Positions 1-6,487 of a DNA stretch of 6,564 nucleotides are shown here, piece by piece. The translations under genes were made by a program, and so were the position numbers. Within the stretch, counting starts at the first letter, position 1, and the number at the start of each line of letters is the position of its first letter. Below the pieces are notes generated by a model. The model was not told the DNA's origin. It worked only from the letters and a program-made list of their open reading frames with translations, and did no database searches. Origin of the DNA: Rhodanobacteraceae bacterium (GTDB lineage Bacteria > Pseudomonadota > Gammaproteobacteria > Xanthomonadales > SZUA-5). The stretch is from the NCBI GenBank assembly GCA_003233535.1, contig QIMA01000605.1:1-6564 (forward strand), in the 5' to 3' direction.

Positions 1-938
1 CGGACGGCATCGGGCTGGCGCAGTTGCTACAGGGCCGTGCAGCCGCGACGTTCGTTGTTCTGGCGGGAGTCGGCTTCGGCCTTGGTGCGCAGCGTGCCGT
101 TTGGGCGGGATTCGCCTTAACGACACTGAAGCGGGCGGCGTTTCTGTTGTTTTTGGGGTTGCTCAACACGCTGATCTTTCCCGCCGACATTATTCACTAC
201 TACGCGTTTTACTTCGTCGCCGCGCTGGCCTTGGTGCGATTGCCATCGTCGACACTGTGGGCCGCGACTGGGACGCTGACGTTTGGGTTTGTGATCTTGC
301 TGCTGCTGTTTGACTATGACCGTGGCTGGAACTGGCAGACCTATGAGTACGTCGACCTGTGGTCGGTAAGCGGTTTCGTCCGCAACCTGCTGTTCAACGG
401 TTGGCACCCGCTGGTGCCTTGGCTGGCCTTTTTCCTATTCGGCGTGATCTTGGCACGTAGCGACTTGCGCGATCGAGTTGTGCAGCGGCGATGCTTGGTG
501 GTTGGGGTTGCGGTAACCGTAGCCGCGTCGTTAATCGCGCTAGCGCTGGGCGGCTTGCTGCGGCCGATTGATCCGGACTTGGCGCTGCTAATGGCCGCCG
601 CCCCAGTCCCGCCAATGCCTCTCTACATGGTTGCGGGCGGCGGTGCCGCGGCTGCCGCAATCGGCGGTTGTTTGCTGCTCGCTACTCGGTTTGGACAATC
701 GTCCTGGCTGACAGCGCTGAGCTTGCCCGGCCGACAGGCGCTGACCCAGTACATCGCGCATATTCTGATTGGGATGGGTGCCTTGACGGAGTTGGGCTTG
801 ATTGGCAACGCCACACACGCCCAGGCGTTGCTGGCTACGATGCTCTATTGCCTGCTGATGTGGGGCAGTGCCCTGATCTGGGATCGGTGGGTGGGACGCG
901 GGCCGTTGGAGTCGCTGATGCGGAAGATTTGCGATTAG
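1..938 (+). CDS. DUF418/DUF1624-type multi-pass membrane protein, 5'-truncated by the window edge
   Basis: The frame is open from base 3 to the TAG at 936-938, giving 311 visible residues; the true start lies upstream of the window. A TTG at base 24 is not a credible start, because the residues before and after it read as one continuous helix region. The visible part is very hydrophobic, with about eight or nine predicted membrane helices. At 393-410 the text FNGWHP is followed by LVPWLAFFLFG, the loop-plus-helix pattern of DUF1624/DUF418 proteins in the acyltransferase-3-like superfamily. Near the C-terminus, GRQALTQYIAH and then GPLESLMRK resemble DUF418 ends. By family it would sit in the inner membrane and may move acyl groups across it, but substrate and reaction are unknown. 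About 50-60 N-terminal residues are probably missing. The next gene is co-directional, 95 bases on. The fold class is fairly sure; assignment to one of the two DUFs is not. Confidence 0.75.
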   Translation, partial: DGIGLAQLLQGRAAATFVVLAGVGFGLGAQRAVWAGFALTTLKRAAFLLFLGLLNTLIFPADIIHYYAFYFVAALALVRLPSSTLWAATGTLTFGFVILLLLFDYDRGWNWQTYEYVDLWSVSGFVRNLLFNGWHPLVPWLAFFLFGVILARSDLRDRVVQRRCLVVGVAVTVAASLIALALGGLLRPIDPDLALLMAAAPVPPMPLYMVAGGGAAAAAIGGCLLLATRFGQSSWLTALSLPGRQALTQYIAHILIGMGALTELGLIGNATHAQALLATMLYCLLMWGSALIWDRWVGRGPLESLMRKICD

Positions 939-1033
939 CGCGAATTGGGTGATCCCTTTTCGTGCCGTATTCTGTACTCCGAGGTAACGGGCCGCCATCT
1001 ACACTGCGTAGTCCTGATTCAGCGGACTGATTG

Positions 1034-2494
1034 ATGAGACTAAGCGGACTGCTGTTCCTGGCTGGCGTGCTAGCAACGTCAGCGCCGTGGGCAAGGGCGA
1101 GTGACGATGCGTCGGACGCAGCTTGTGTCGTCGAAGGTTGGGCCGAGGTAGTCGCCGATATCGACAAGATTCGGCGGCGGGCGAAGGTCGCGGGATTTGC
1201 CCTCCTAGTCGTCGATAGCGAGCGTATCGTATGCGTCGGATATCGCGGGCTGGCCGACCGGAATAGCGGTCGGCCGGTCGACGATCAAACTTGGTTCCGG
1301 ATCGGGTCGGTGAGCAAGACTTTTACCGCTTTGGGCGCGTTGCGGTTGGCGCAAGCCGGTCTTTTGAACCTCGGCGAGCCGCTGTCAGGTGATGTGCTCA
1401 AGTACGTTCCCGACAATCGCTGGGCGAACACGAATGGACTGAATGTGGGGCAACTGCTGCAGCACAGCGCCGGTTTGATGGACATGAGCGGAGCCGAGTT
1501 CAACTACGTCAACGACGGCGGCCTGAATCTGCAGCAAGCTCTGGCAATCTCGCCCCAATCACGCCGTGTGCAGTGGCCGCCTGGCTTACATACCTCCTAT
1601 TCCAATTCCGGCGCGGGTGTCGTCGGGTTGGCGATGGAGGCCGCCGCAGACGAGCGCTTCGAAAGCCTCATGCGCGAGGCTGTTTTCGATCCACTAGGAA
1701 TGGCCGAGGCGACATTCGAACGCTCCATAGAAGTTGTTGAGAACTTGGCAACCGGCTACAACACAGACGGTGTTAGCGTCATTCCGTACTGGCACATCAT
1801 CTATCGTCCGGCGGCTGGCTTGAACGTTCGCCCTGCGGCGATGGCGCCGTATCTGCAGATGTTCTTGCGTGGCGGTGCAACTCAGGCTGGTCGCTTCTTG
1901 AGTGAGTCCAGCATGCGTGCGCTGGAAGATCCGAGCGAGACGTTGGCAGCAAAGAGCGGGCTGCGCTTTGGCCGCGGTATGGGCAACTACCACTATCAGT
2001 TTCGTGGCCGCAGCTTTCACGGCCACGGCGGCGATGCCGACGGTTATCTGGCGCACTACGCCTACAGCAAGGATCGCGAGTTGGCCTATTTCTTGGTGAT
2101 CAATGCCTTTCAGCCACCGACGCTGCGTAAGATGCGCGATCGGGTGCAGCAGCAGATGATCGCGCCGCTGCCAAAGCCGTCCTATCCGGCGGAACTTGAG
2201 CTGCCGCCCAAGCTGATGGAAGCAATGACCGGTGCCTACATTGAGGTCACGCGGCGATTCGGGCGAGCACGCACGAAAGCCGGATTGAGGGTAGTCGTTG
2301 AAGACGGTCGACTGCACACGATTGATGCCGATGGTGACCAGAACGCGATGATAGCCGTCACAGCCAAGCACTTTCGCCGCCCTTGGCAGTCGGTAGCGAC
2401 CATGGCAATGCTTCCAGATGGCGACGGCGGATGGGTGTTGCAGGGTGAAATTGGGAATTACCGAAAGCCCTCCTCTGGAGACGATTCCGAGTAA
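1034..2494 (+). CDS. Exported serine hydrolase, class C beta-lactamase / penicillin-binding-protein-like family
   Basis: This encodes 486 residues from the ATG at 1034. A TTG directly before it would add one residue, and the ATG is preferred. Residues 1-22 form a Sec-type signal peptide: a positive N-end, a hydrophobic core and an ARA cleavage site before SDDAS, so the protein is predicted periplasmic or secreted. There is no lipobox. All three motifs of the serine beta-lactamase fold are visible: SVSK (nucleophile Ser92, Lys95), YSN (Tyr189, Asn191) and HGG (331-333) in the usual KTG position. Residues from about 395 onward form a separate beta-rich C-terminal domain, as in many serine hydrolases of this family. 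The family includes esterases, D-amino-acid peptidases and AmpC-like enzymes, and the sequence does not tell which. A true beta-lactamase is less likely given the length and the HGG motif. No strong Shine-Dalgarno is seen. The gene may be co-transcribed with the membrane protein upstream. Confidence 0.9.
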   Translation: MRLSGLLFLAGVLATSAPWARASDDASDAACVVEGWAEVVADIDKIRRRAKVAGFALLVVDSERIVCVGYRGLADRNSGRPVDDQTWFRIGSVSKTFTALGALRLAQAGLLNLGEPLSGDVLKYVPDNRWANTNGLNVGQLLQHSAGLMDMSGAEFNYVNDGGLNLQQALAISPQSRRVQWPPGLHTSYSNSGAGVVGLAMEAAADERFESLMREAVFDPLGMAEATFERSIEVVENLATGYNTDGVSVIPYWHIIYRPAAGLNVRPAAMAPYLQMFLRGGATQAGRFLSESSMRALEDPSETLAAKSGLRFGRGMGNYHYQFRGRSFHGHGGDADGYLAHYAYSKDRELAYFLVINAFQPPTLRKMRDRVQQQMIAPLPKPSYPAELELPPKLMEAMTGAYIEVTRRFGRARTKAGLRVVVEDGRLHTIDADGDQNAMIAVTAKHFRRPWQSVATMAMLPDGDGGWVLQGEIGNYRKPSSGDDSE

Positions 2495-2659
2495 CTCCAA
2501 CTGCTGCATCAAGAACGGCGAATCGCCTCATACACCCGACTGAGAGAAAAAGTCGCTGGGCGATCAAGGGCCTAGCGAGGGCGCGTGAAGTTTATGAAAT
2601 TCCGGGCTAGATATCGCAACGCGGCACAGATCCGCGAGCCGAGCCGGGATCATTCCTGC

Positions 2660-2675
2660 TCAGCCCTCAGCCCTA
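2660..2675 (+). repeat. 16-nt direct repeat (tandem TCAGCCC), copy 1
   Basis: TCAGCCCTCAGCCCTA consists of two tandem TCAGCCC 7-mers plus TA. An identical 16-nt copy lies at 4722-4737 in the same orientation, so the acyl-CoA dehydrogenase gene is bracketed by the pair. This copy is three bases past that gene's stop codon. A shorter inverted match (AGGGCTGAG, 5626-5634) follows the omega-amidase gene. Function is unknown. The remaining intergenic bases 2495-2659 hold no recognisable gene or T-run terminator. Confidence 0.6.
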
Positions 2676-2678
2676 AAC

Positions 2679-4460
2679 CTAAATCACATCCCAAACGTAC
2701 TTGCCGCGCTCCAAAATGCGCCCGGCGAGCTGATCCATTATCGCGTCTTCGTTATGGCGAATGCCGCGCAGGTTGCGGACCATGCGCCGCCGTGCCTGTT
2801 TGCTGAACAGTTCGGCAATTTGGATCGCGGACTCGGCTTCCTTGTCCTCGCTGCGAATCATGTGTTCGGCACGCGAGAGCACACATAGGCCGACAAACAG
2901 ATCGATGGTGACGTCGGCGATGCGCTTTTGCTGATACTGCTGCTCGGTGATGTCCTTGCCGTGTTTGCGCAACAGCAAGTCTGATGCTTTTGACAGCTGC
3001 ACGGTGTAGCGCTCAAACACGTCGGCGACTTTGCGCAGGCGCGGATCCATGTTGTGCTCGATGCGGTCGGTGCCGATTCCTGTGGTGTCGCGGAAGCGCC
3101 GCTCTGCATAGGCGCTGAGCACGCCAAAGCCCTTGATCGGGCTATTGAAGATGTCGCCAACCGCGCTCTTCAGACCGGTCAGCGTGGCGCCTACATCTTT
3201 CATGCCGGATAGCGCGATATACAGACGCAAGATCTCGTTGGTGCCCTCAAAGATCGACAAAATGCGGGTGTCACGAGTGATCTTTTCGTAGGGAAACTCT
3301 TTCATGAAGCCGTTGCCGGCGGCGATCTGCAGCGCCTCGTGAGCGGCACGCTGAATCGCATCGGAGGCGAACACTTTGCTGATCGCCGCTTCCACCGAAT
3401 AATCGGTGCAGCCAGAATCGATGTAGTGCGCCACCATCCACACCGCGCTCTCGGTGGCGAAGCAGTCCACGGTCATCTGTGCGATCTTTTCCCGAACTAG
3501 ACCAAACTCGGCGATCGGTCGATCAAACTGCTTGCGGTCCTTGGCCTGCGCGGTAGCGAGCTTAATCAGGGCCTTCATGCCGCCTACGGCGCCGCCGCCA
3601 AGCCCTGTGCGGCCGTTGTTCAAGATCGCCATGGCGACCTTGAATCCCTTGCCCACCTTGCCGAGCACGTTCTCGGCCGGCACGCGGACGTCATTGAAGG
3701 CGACCGTGGTGGTGGATGAGGCGCGAATGCCCATCTTATCTTCGTGCGGGCCGTGAGTGACGCCTTCCCAACCGGCCTCGACGATGAATGCCGTGAGTTT
3801 GCCGTCGGGTCCGTCGGTTCGCGCAAAGACGGTAAACAGTCCGGCGATGCCGCCGTTAGTAATCCAGATCTTCTCGCCGTTGAGCAAATAACTGCCGTCT
3901 TCCTGCAGCGACGCCTTACAGCGCACAGCCGCAGCGTCGGAGCCGGCGCCGGATTCGGTTAGGCAGAAGGCAGCAATGGTTTCGCCGCTAGCCAGCGAGG
4001 GCAGATAGCGGGCTTTCTGCTCGTCGGTGCCGAACAGCAATACGCCCTTCATGCCGATGGAGCTGTGCGCCCCAATAGTTAGCGACACTGAACTGTCGTG
4101 GCTGCTGGTTTGCGCCAGCACCCGGGCGTAGGCCGCGTTCGATAGGTCCAGTCCGCCGTGCGTTTCGCCAATGATCAAGCCGAACAATCCCATATCGCGC
4201 AGCGCCTGAACGAACTCCTCGGGCTGCTCGCCGACGCGATCCATTTCCGCTAGTTCCTCGCTCTTGTCAGCCAGGAAGCGATCAATCGCGTCGGTCATCA
4301 TGACCAGCATTTCGCGATCGCGTTCGCGCATTTGCGGGTAAGGGAACAGATTCTCCTCGACGATTTCGCCGAAGAATAGATTCTTGGCCACGCTCAATTC
4401 GGTACGCAGGGTACTTTCGGTCTCAGTCTGTTCGGATTGCTGGGTGACTTCGGTATTCAT
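2679..4460 (-). CDS. Acyl-CoA dehydrogenase, VLCAD/ACAD9-like with C-terminal extension domain
   Basis: This 593-residue flavoenzyme oxidises acyl-CoA to trans-2-enoyl-CoA, the first step of beta-oxidation, passing electrons to ETF. Residues 1-50 are a polar leader. Next come the N-terminal helical domain (about 55-165), the beta domain with AFCLTESGAGSD (164-175) and WITNGG (199-204), and the C-terminal helical domain with RKQFDRPI (309-316). IFEGTNEI (403-410) places the catalytic base at Glu405. Residues from about 430 to the end form an extra helical domain, as in human VLCAD and ACAD9; ordinary short/medium-chain enzymes stop near 380-400. GFMKE and RIL.IFEGTNEILRL match the VLCAD pattern, suggesting long-chain substrates (inference). 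The second ACAD signature reads QIAAGNGF, with Ala where Gly is usual. The ATG at 4460 is fixed by a strong Shine-Dalgarno. The gene is transcribed alone, divergent from the omega-amidase, with a palindrome in its promoter region. No ETF or thiolase gene is in the window. Confidence 0.95.
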   Translation of the reverse strand: MNTEVTQQSEQTETESTLRTELSVAKNLFFGEIVEENLFPYPQMRERDREMLVMMTDAIDRFLADKSEELAEMDRVGEQPEEFVQALRDMGLFGLIIGETHGGLDLSNAAYARVLAQTSSHDSSVSLTIGAHSSIGMKGVLLFGTDEQKARYLPSLASGETIAAFCLTESGAGSDAAAVRCKASLQEDGSYLLNGEKIWITNGGIAGLFTVFARTDGPDGKLTAFIVEAGWEGVTHGPHEDKMGIRASSTTTVAFNDVRVPAENVLGKVGKGFKVAMAILNNGRTGLGGGAVGGMKALIKLATAQAKDRKQFDRPIAEFGLVREKIAQMTVDCFATESAVWMVAHYIDSGCTDYSVEAAISKVFASDAIQRAAHEALQIAAGNGFMKEFPYEKITRDTRILSIFEGTNEILRLYIALSGMKDVGATLTGLKSAVGDIFNSPIKGFGVLSAYAERRFRDTTGIGTDRIEHNMDPRLRKVADVFERYTVQLSKASDLLLRKHGKDITEQQYQQKRIADVTIDLFVGLCVLSRAEHMIRSEDKEAESAIQIAELFSKQARRRMVRNLRGIRHNEDAIMDQLAGRILERGKYVWDVI

Positions 4461-4466
4461 CCTGGA

Positions 4467-4472
4467 CTCCTT
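4467..4472 (-). promoter_or_regulatory. Shine-Dalgarno of the acyl-CoA dehydrogenase gene
   Basis: Read on the minus strand this is AAGGAG, six bases before the ATG at 4460. It is the strongest ribosome binding site in the window and fixes the start. Confidence 0.85.
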
Positions 4473-4498
4473 GGGCAGCCTGTAGTGTGCATCGCAAT

Positions 4499-4504
4499 AC
4501 TATA
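4499..4504 (-). promoter_or_regulatory. Candidate -10 box (TATAGT) for the acyl-CoA dehydrogenase gene
   Basis: The minus strand reads TATAGT, close to TATAAT. Transcription would start near 4492, giving a leader of about 30 bases. No good -35 sits 17 bases upstream: the hexamer there is TACGCG, inside the palindrome at 4514-4529. The promoter may therefore be weak, activator-dependent or controlled by whatever binds the palindrome. An alternative -35 (TTGTCA, minus strand 4553-4548) has only a poor -10 partner. The call rests on reading alone. Confidence 0.4.
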
Positions 4505-4513
4505 CCGTCGTTC

Positions 4514-4529
4514 CATACGCACGCGTATG
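4514..4529. promoter_or_regulatory. Perfect 16-bp palindrome, candidate repressor operator
   Basis: CATACGC-AC-GCGTATG has 7-bp perfect arms around a 2-bp centre, the size and symmetry of sites for dimeric TetR-type regulators. It lies 54 bases upstream of the acyl-CoA dehydrogenase start and covers the expected -35 of its candidate promoter, so a bound protein would block RNA polymerase. Beta-oxidation genes are often controlled by TetR-family (PsrA, FadR-type) or GntR-type acyl-CoA-sensing repressors, but this sequence does not match an operator I can name. No regulator gene is in the window. The omega-amidase start is 294 bases away on the other side. Confidence 0.6.
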
Positions 4530-4721
4530 TTTTTGGTGTAGGTTGAGTGACAACCGATCGAGGTCCGGCTGCAGGTTCCGGCCACTCATGACGTGTCCGG
4601 ACTTTCCCCACTCGGAACCATGACGACGTTCCGAACGACGGATAGGTAACCGGTTCATTCGCTAATCACAAAACCCTTCGAGCAGCAAAGCACCGCTTTG
4701 AATGCTGGCCACGCGGATGAA

Positions 4722-4737
4722 TCAGCCCTCAGCCCTA
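4722..4737 (+). repeat. 16-nt direct repeat (tandem TCAGCCC), copy 2
   Basis: This is identical to 2660-2675 and in the same orientation, 2062 bp away. It lies 85 bases before the omega-amidase start. The flanking bases differ, so the match is limited to the 16 nt. Confidence 0.6.
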
Positions 4738-4822
4738 CAGGATTGACGCCTCGCGGACTTTAGCGCGCGCTTTATCGGCCGACGCTGGCACAATCAGCCG
4801 CATACTTTCACACGGACCTCCC

Positions 4823-5617
4823 ATGTCGCTACGTCTCGCTCTTATCCAGGCTGATACCCGTTGGCACGACTCGCGGGGTAATCGCGAGCTCTACGGAACC
4901 GAAGTCCGACGTTTAGCTGCGCAGGCGGACGTTTTGCTGCTGCCTGAAACCTTCTTGTCCGGCTTTTCCAACGATGCTGCAGCGGTCGCCGAAGGCATGG
5001 ACGGTGAGGGGATTGCCTGGCTGAAAGCCCTGGCTGCCGATTGCGGCGTAGTAATCGCCGGTAGTCTGGTGATTAAGGGCAGCGACGGCCGCGCAGTGAA
5101 TCGTTTCGTCTGGATGGCGCCGGACGGCGAGCTAGTCATCTATGACAAGCGGCACCTATTCAGAATGGCCAAGGAGCACGAGCGCTACGCGCCCGGTGAG
5201 CAGCGGCCGATCATTGAATACAAGAGCTTTCGCATTCTTCCGGCGGTCTGCTACGACCTGCGCTTCCCGGTTTGGCTACGCAATCGCGTTGCTGAGAACG
5301 GGCAACTCGAATACGACCTAATGCTGCTGGTGGCCAACTGGCCGAAGCCGCGCAGAGAGCACTGGCGCACCCTGCTGCGCGCTCGAGCGATTGAGAATCT
5401 CGCCTATGTTGCGGCAGTGAATCGGGTCGGCACCGACGGCAATCAGATCGACTATGCGGGCGACAGCGCGGTGATCGACTTCTTAGGACAGCCGATGGTG
5501 GAGCTGGGTAGTCAGCCGCAGTCGGTGGTTGTGGCGCTTGATCGTGCACCACTTGATGCGCATCGAAAGCGCTTCCCTGCGCAGATGGACGCGGACGAGT
5601 TCCAAGCGGACTGGTAG
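4823..5617 (+). CDS. yafV: Omega-amidase, YafV type (nitrilase superfamily)
   Basis: This 264-residue cytoplasmic enzyme belongs to the carbon-nitrogen hydrolase (nitrilase) superfamily. The catalytic triad is visible: Glu42 in LLPETF, Lys109 in YDKRHLFRM and Cys143 in VCYDLRFPVW. The YDKRHLFRMA segment, RARAIEN..YVA..NRVG.DGN, and the tail KRFP..DADEF match the E. coli YafV pattern as I recall it, including an ending near 260 residues. YafV-type omega-amidases hydrolyse 2-oxoglutaramate and 2-oxosuccinamate, the products of glutamine- and asparagine-dependent transamination, to the keto acid and ammonia. They are often linked to the aminotransferase of methionine salvage, which is not in this window. 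Relative to E. coli there is a short insertion after WLRNR (about residues 156-163). The ATG at 4823 begins right at the first conserved strand (LRLALIQAD), so the start is sound, though the Shine-Dalgarno is weak. The gene stands alone, divergent from the dehydrogenase. Confidence 0.92.
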   Translation: MSLRLALIQADTRWHDSRGNRELYGTEVRRLAAQADVLLLPETFLSGFSNDAAAVAEGMDGEGIAWLKALAADCGVVIAGSLVIKGSDGRAVNRFVWMAPDGELVIYDKRHLFRMAKEHERYAPGEQRPIIEYKSFRILPAVCYDLRFPVWLRNRVAENGQLEYDLMLLVANWPKPRREHWRTLLRARAIENLAYVAAVNRVGTDGNQIDYAGDSAVIDFLGQPMVELGSQPQSVVVALDRAPLDAHRKRFPAQMDADEFQADW

Positions 5618-5666
5618 TACGGAGCAGGGCTGAGACCTGATTAGTGCAAGGGGCGATGGGGTTTTT

Positions 5667-5697
5667 GTCGTGCACGCTTAGGTTTTGCGCGACCTAC
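5667..5697 (-). repeat. REP hairpin downstream of the RAYT gene (type A stem)
   Basis: On the minus strand it reads GTAG foot (5697-5694), arm GTCGCGCA, loop AAACCTAAGCG, arm TGCACGAC. One stem position is a C/A mismatch on this strand (G.T on the other), so it is slightly decayed compared with 6420-6450. It matches that element at 30 of 33 bases over 5667-5699. It begins 50 bases after the omega-amidase stop and ends 16 bases before the RAYT stop codon. No T-run follows the stem, so it is not a standard terminator. Confidence 0.8.
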
Positions 5698-5712
5698 GGC
5701 CCAACTTCGCGG

Positions 5713-6249
5713 CTATTCGCCGGTCGCAGACGGTTCGCTACGCACATCGTCGACGCACAGACCCCAATTGGCCGCGTACCAACCGAGTGCAGCGCAGCGT
5801 TTCAAGGAGCTATGCGGCCAATCCCAGGGCGAATTCACCAGACCATGTTTGACCGGGTTGTAGTGTATGTAGTCAAGATGTCGGGCGAGGTCCTCGTCAT
5901 CCCGAATCCGGTGCTCCCAAAAGCGCTTTTGCCACACCGCGAGTTCGCGGCGACGCTGCTGGTTCTCGCTCGGAGAACCGGCCGCTATCGCTCCGGTGCT
6001 GAAGTGACGCTTGATGTAGGCCCACCGACCGGAGTAATCCGGGTCAGCCTGCGGAAGTTCCCAAATTGCGTGCAAATGGTCGGGGAGAACGACTATCGCG
6101 ATTAGCCGAAAAGGTCGCCGCTTGATGGCCTCTTTGAATGAGCGCCGCAATCGCGCGATGTTCTCCGGTAATGTCAATATCGGACGTCGACGGTCGCTGA
6201 CCACTGTGAAGAAATAGCACAGCCCTTCGCGGTTACGCCGGTACTGCAC
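5713..6249 (-). CDS. REP-associated tyrosine transposase (RAYT, Y1_Tnp / TnpA_REP family)
   Basis: This is a single-strand DNA transposase of the HUH Y1 superfamily, related to IS200/IS605 TnpA, that acts on REP hairpins. From the GTG at 6249 it is 178 residues, normal for the family. The opening QYRRNREGLCYFFTVV is the usual RAYT N-terminus. The HUH motif is VLPDHLHAIW with His58 and His60. WQKRFWEHRIRD (106-117) leads into DYIHYNPVKHGLV, where Tyr127 is the likely catalytic tyrosine (Tyr130 is the other candidate). DWPHSSLKR and GWYAANWG complete the C-terminal signature. A longer version starting with TTG at 6309 would add 20 residues with no family counterpart. The GTG has GAGGA six bases upstream. 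REP elements of matching design lie on both sides. The gene looks intact, with no frameshift or lost catalytic residue. Confidence 0.93.
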   Translation of the reverse strand: MQYRRNREGLCYFFTVVSDRRRPILTLPENIARLRRSFKEAIKRRPFRLIAIVVLPDHLHAIWELPQADPDYSGRWAYIKRHFSTGAIAAGSPSENQQRRRELAVWQKRFWEHRIRDDEDLARHLDYIHYNPVKHGLVNSPWDWPHSSLKRCAALGWYAANWGLCVDDVRSEPSATGE

Positions 6250-6255
6250 AGGGAG

Positions 6256-6260
6256 TCCTC
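6256..6260 (-). promoter_or_regulatory. Shine-Dalgarno that fixes the RAYT start at GTG 6249
   Basis: The minus strand reads GAGGA followed by six bases and GTG. This site, plus the fact that RAYT homology begins right after it, argues against the upstream TTG at 6309. Confidence 0.75.
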
Positions 6261-6338
6261 GCCTAGCTAGAATGCAGTTGACGCTAAGCGCAATTGCCAG
6301 ATCATGCAATATCCGCGTCCCTTGCGTTCCTCGACGGC

Positions 6339-6415
6339 CCGTAGGGCGGACAAAGCCTAAGCGTGTCCGCCGTGGAGTATCGAGCTAGCCGGAAGGCTGG
6401 TCGGATCGACGGAGC
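6339..6415 (+). repeat. 77-bp direct repeat unit, copy 1 (REP plus second hairpin)
   Basis: This matches 6488-6564 at 75 of 77 positions, with a start-to-start period of 149 bp. The two differences are A/G at 6376 and A/G at 6393. It contains a full REP (6341-6371) and a second stem-loop at 6384-6401 (GCTAGCC, loop GGAA, GGCTGGT, two G.T pairs); the second difference falls in that loop. Confidence 0.85.
6341..6371 (+). repeat. REP hairpin (type B stem), upstream of the RAYT gene
   Basis: GTAG foot (6341-6344), arm GGCGGACA (6345-6352), 11-nt loop AAGCCTAAGCG, arm TGTCCGCC (6364-6371). The 8-bp stem is perfect. A GTAG-type tetranucleotide 5' of the hairpin is the known recognition feature for REP/RAYT systems such as that of E. 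coli. It sits 91 bases upstream of the RAYT start. Confidence 0.88.
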
Positions 6416-6419
6416 CATT

Positions 6420-6450
6420 GTCGTGCACGCTTGGGCTTTGCACGACCTAC
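6420..6450 (-). repeat. REP hairpin (type A stem), inverted relative to its neighbours
   Basis: On the minus strand it reads GTAG (6450-6447), arm GTCGTGCA, loop AAGCCCAAGCG, arm TGCACGAC. The 8-bp stem is perfect. Foot and loop match the type B elements except for one loop base; the stem differs by three fully compensated pairs. Lying between two elements of opposite orientation, it gives a BIME-like mosaic. Confidence 0.88.
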
Positions 6451-6487
6451 GGAGACTAGAGGCCCGAGTTTTCTGGCAGCCGCTACA

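Larger units (their letters stand above)
4461..4822. other. Divergent intergenic region between acyl-CoA dehydrogenase and omega-amidase
   Basis: This 362-bp region has no credible gene. Besides the dehydrogenase control signals near 4467-4529 it holds two small inverted repeats: TCGGAAC/GTTCCGA (4612-4618 and 4628-4634, 9-nt loop) and CAAAGC-ACC-GCTTTG (4686-4700). Neither is followed by a T-run on either strand, so they do not look like terminators. The second copy of the 16-nt repeat is at 4722-4737. The omega-amidase promoter must lie in the right half, but no convincing -35/-10 pair is seen; a TTGACG at 4743-4748 has no well-spaced -10. A GGA at 4814-4816 is a weak, correctly spaced ribosome binding site. 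Confidence 0.6.

Noticed and set aside
588..998. Minus-strand open frame of 136 codons
   Set aside because: It is antisense to the membrane protein gene, with a low-complexity, Gln/Arg-rich translation and no domain.
1694..2512. Long open frame on the minus strand (272 codons)
   Set aside because: It lies opposite a serine hydrolase with all catalytic motifs, its translation resembles no family, and such antisense frames are common in GC-rich DNA.
2495..2678. Terminator between the convergent serine hydrolase and dehydrogenase genes
   Set aside because: Only weak stems (2517-2527 and 2537-2555) are found, with no T-run after them in the needed direction.
4612..4700. Rho-independent terminators at the two small inverted repeats
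   Set aside because: Neither stem is followed by a T-run on either strand, and they sit between divergent genes where no transcript needs to end.
4785..4812. Sigma-54 promoter for the omega-amidase (TGGCAC at 4786-4791)
   Set aside because: The -12 GC element is not at the required spacing.
5644..6105. Plus-strand open frame of 153 codons
   Set aside because: It is antisense to the RAYT gene and begins in the REP region; the minus-strand protein has clear family motifs.
5667..6371. Complete IS200/IS605 insertion sequence
   Set aside because: The protein is RAYT-type, and the flanking hairpins are GTAG-footed REPs, not IS left and right ends. No TnpB is present.
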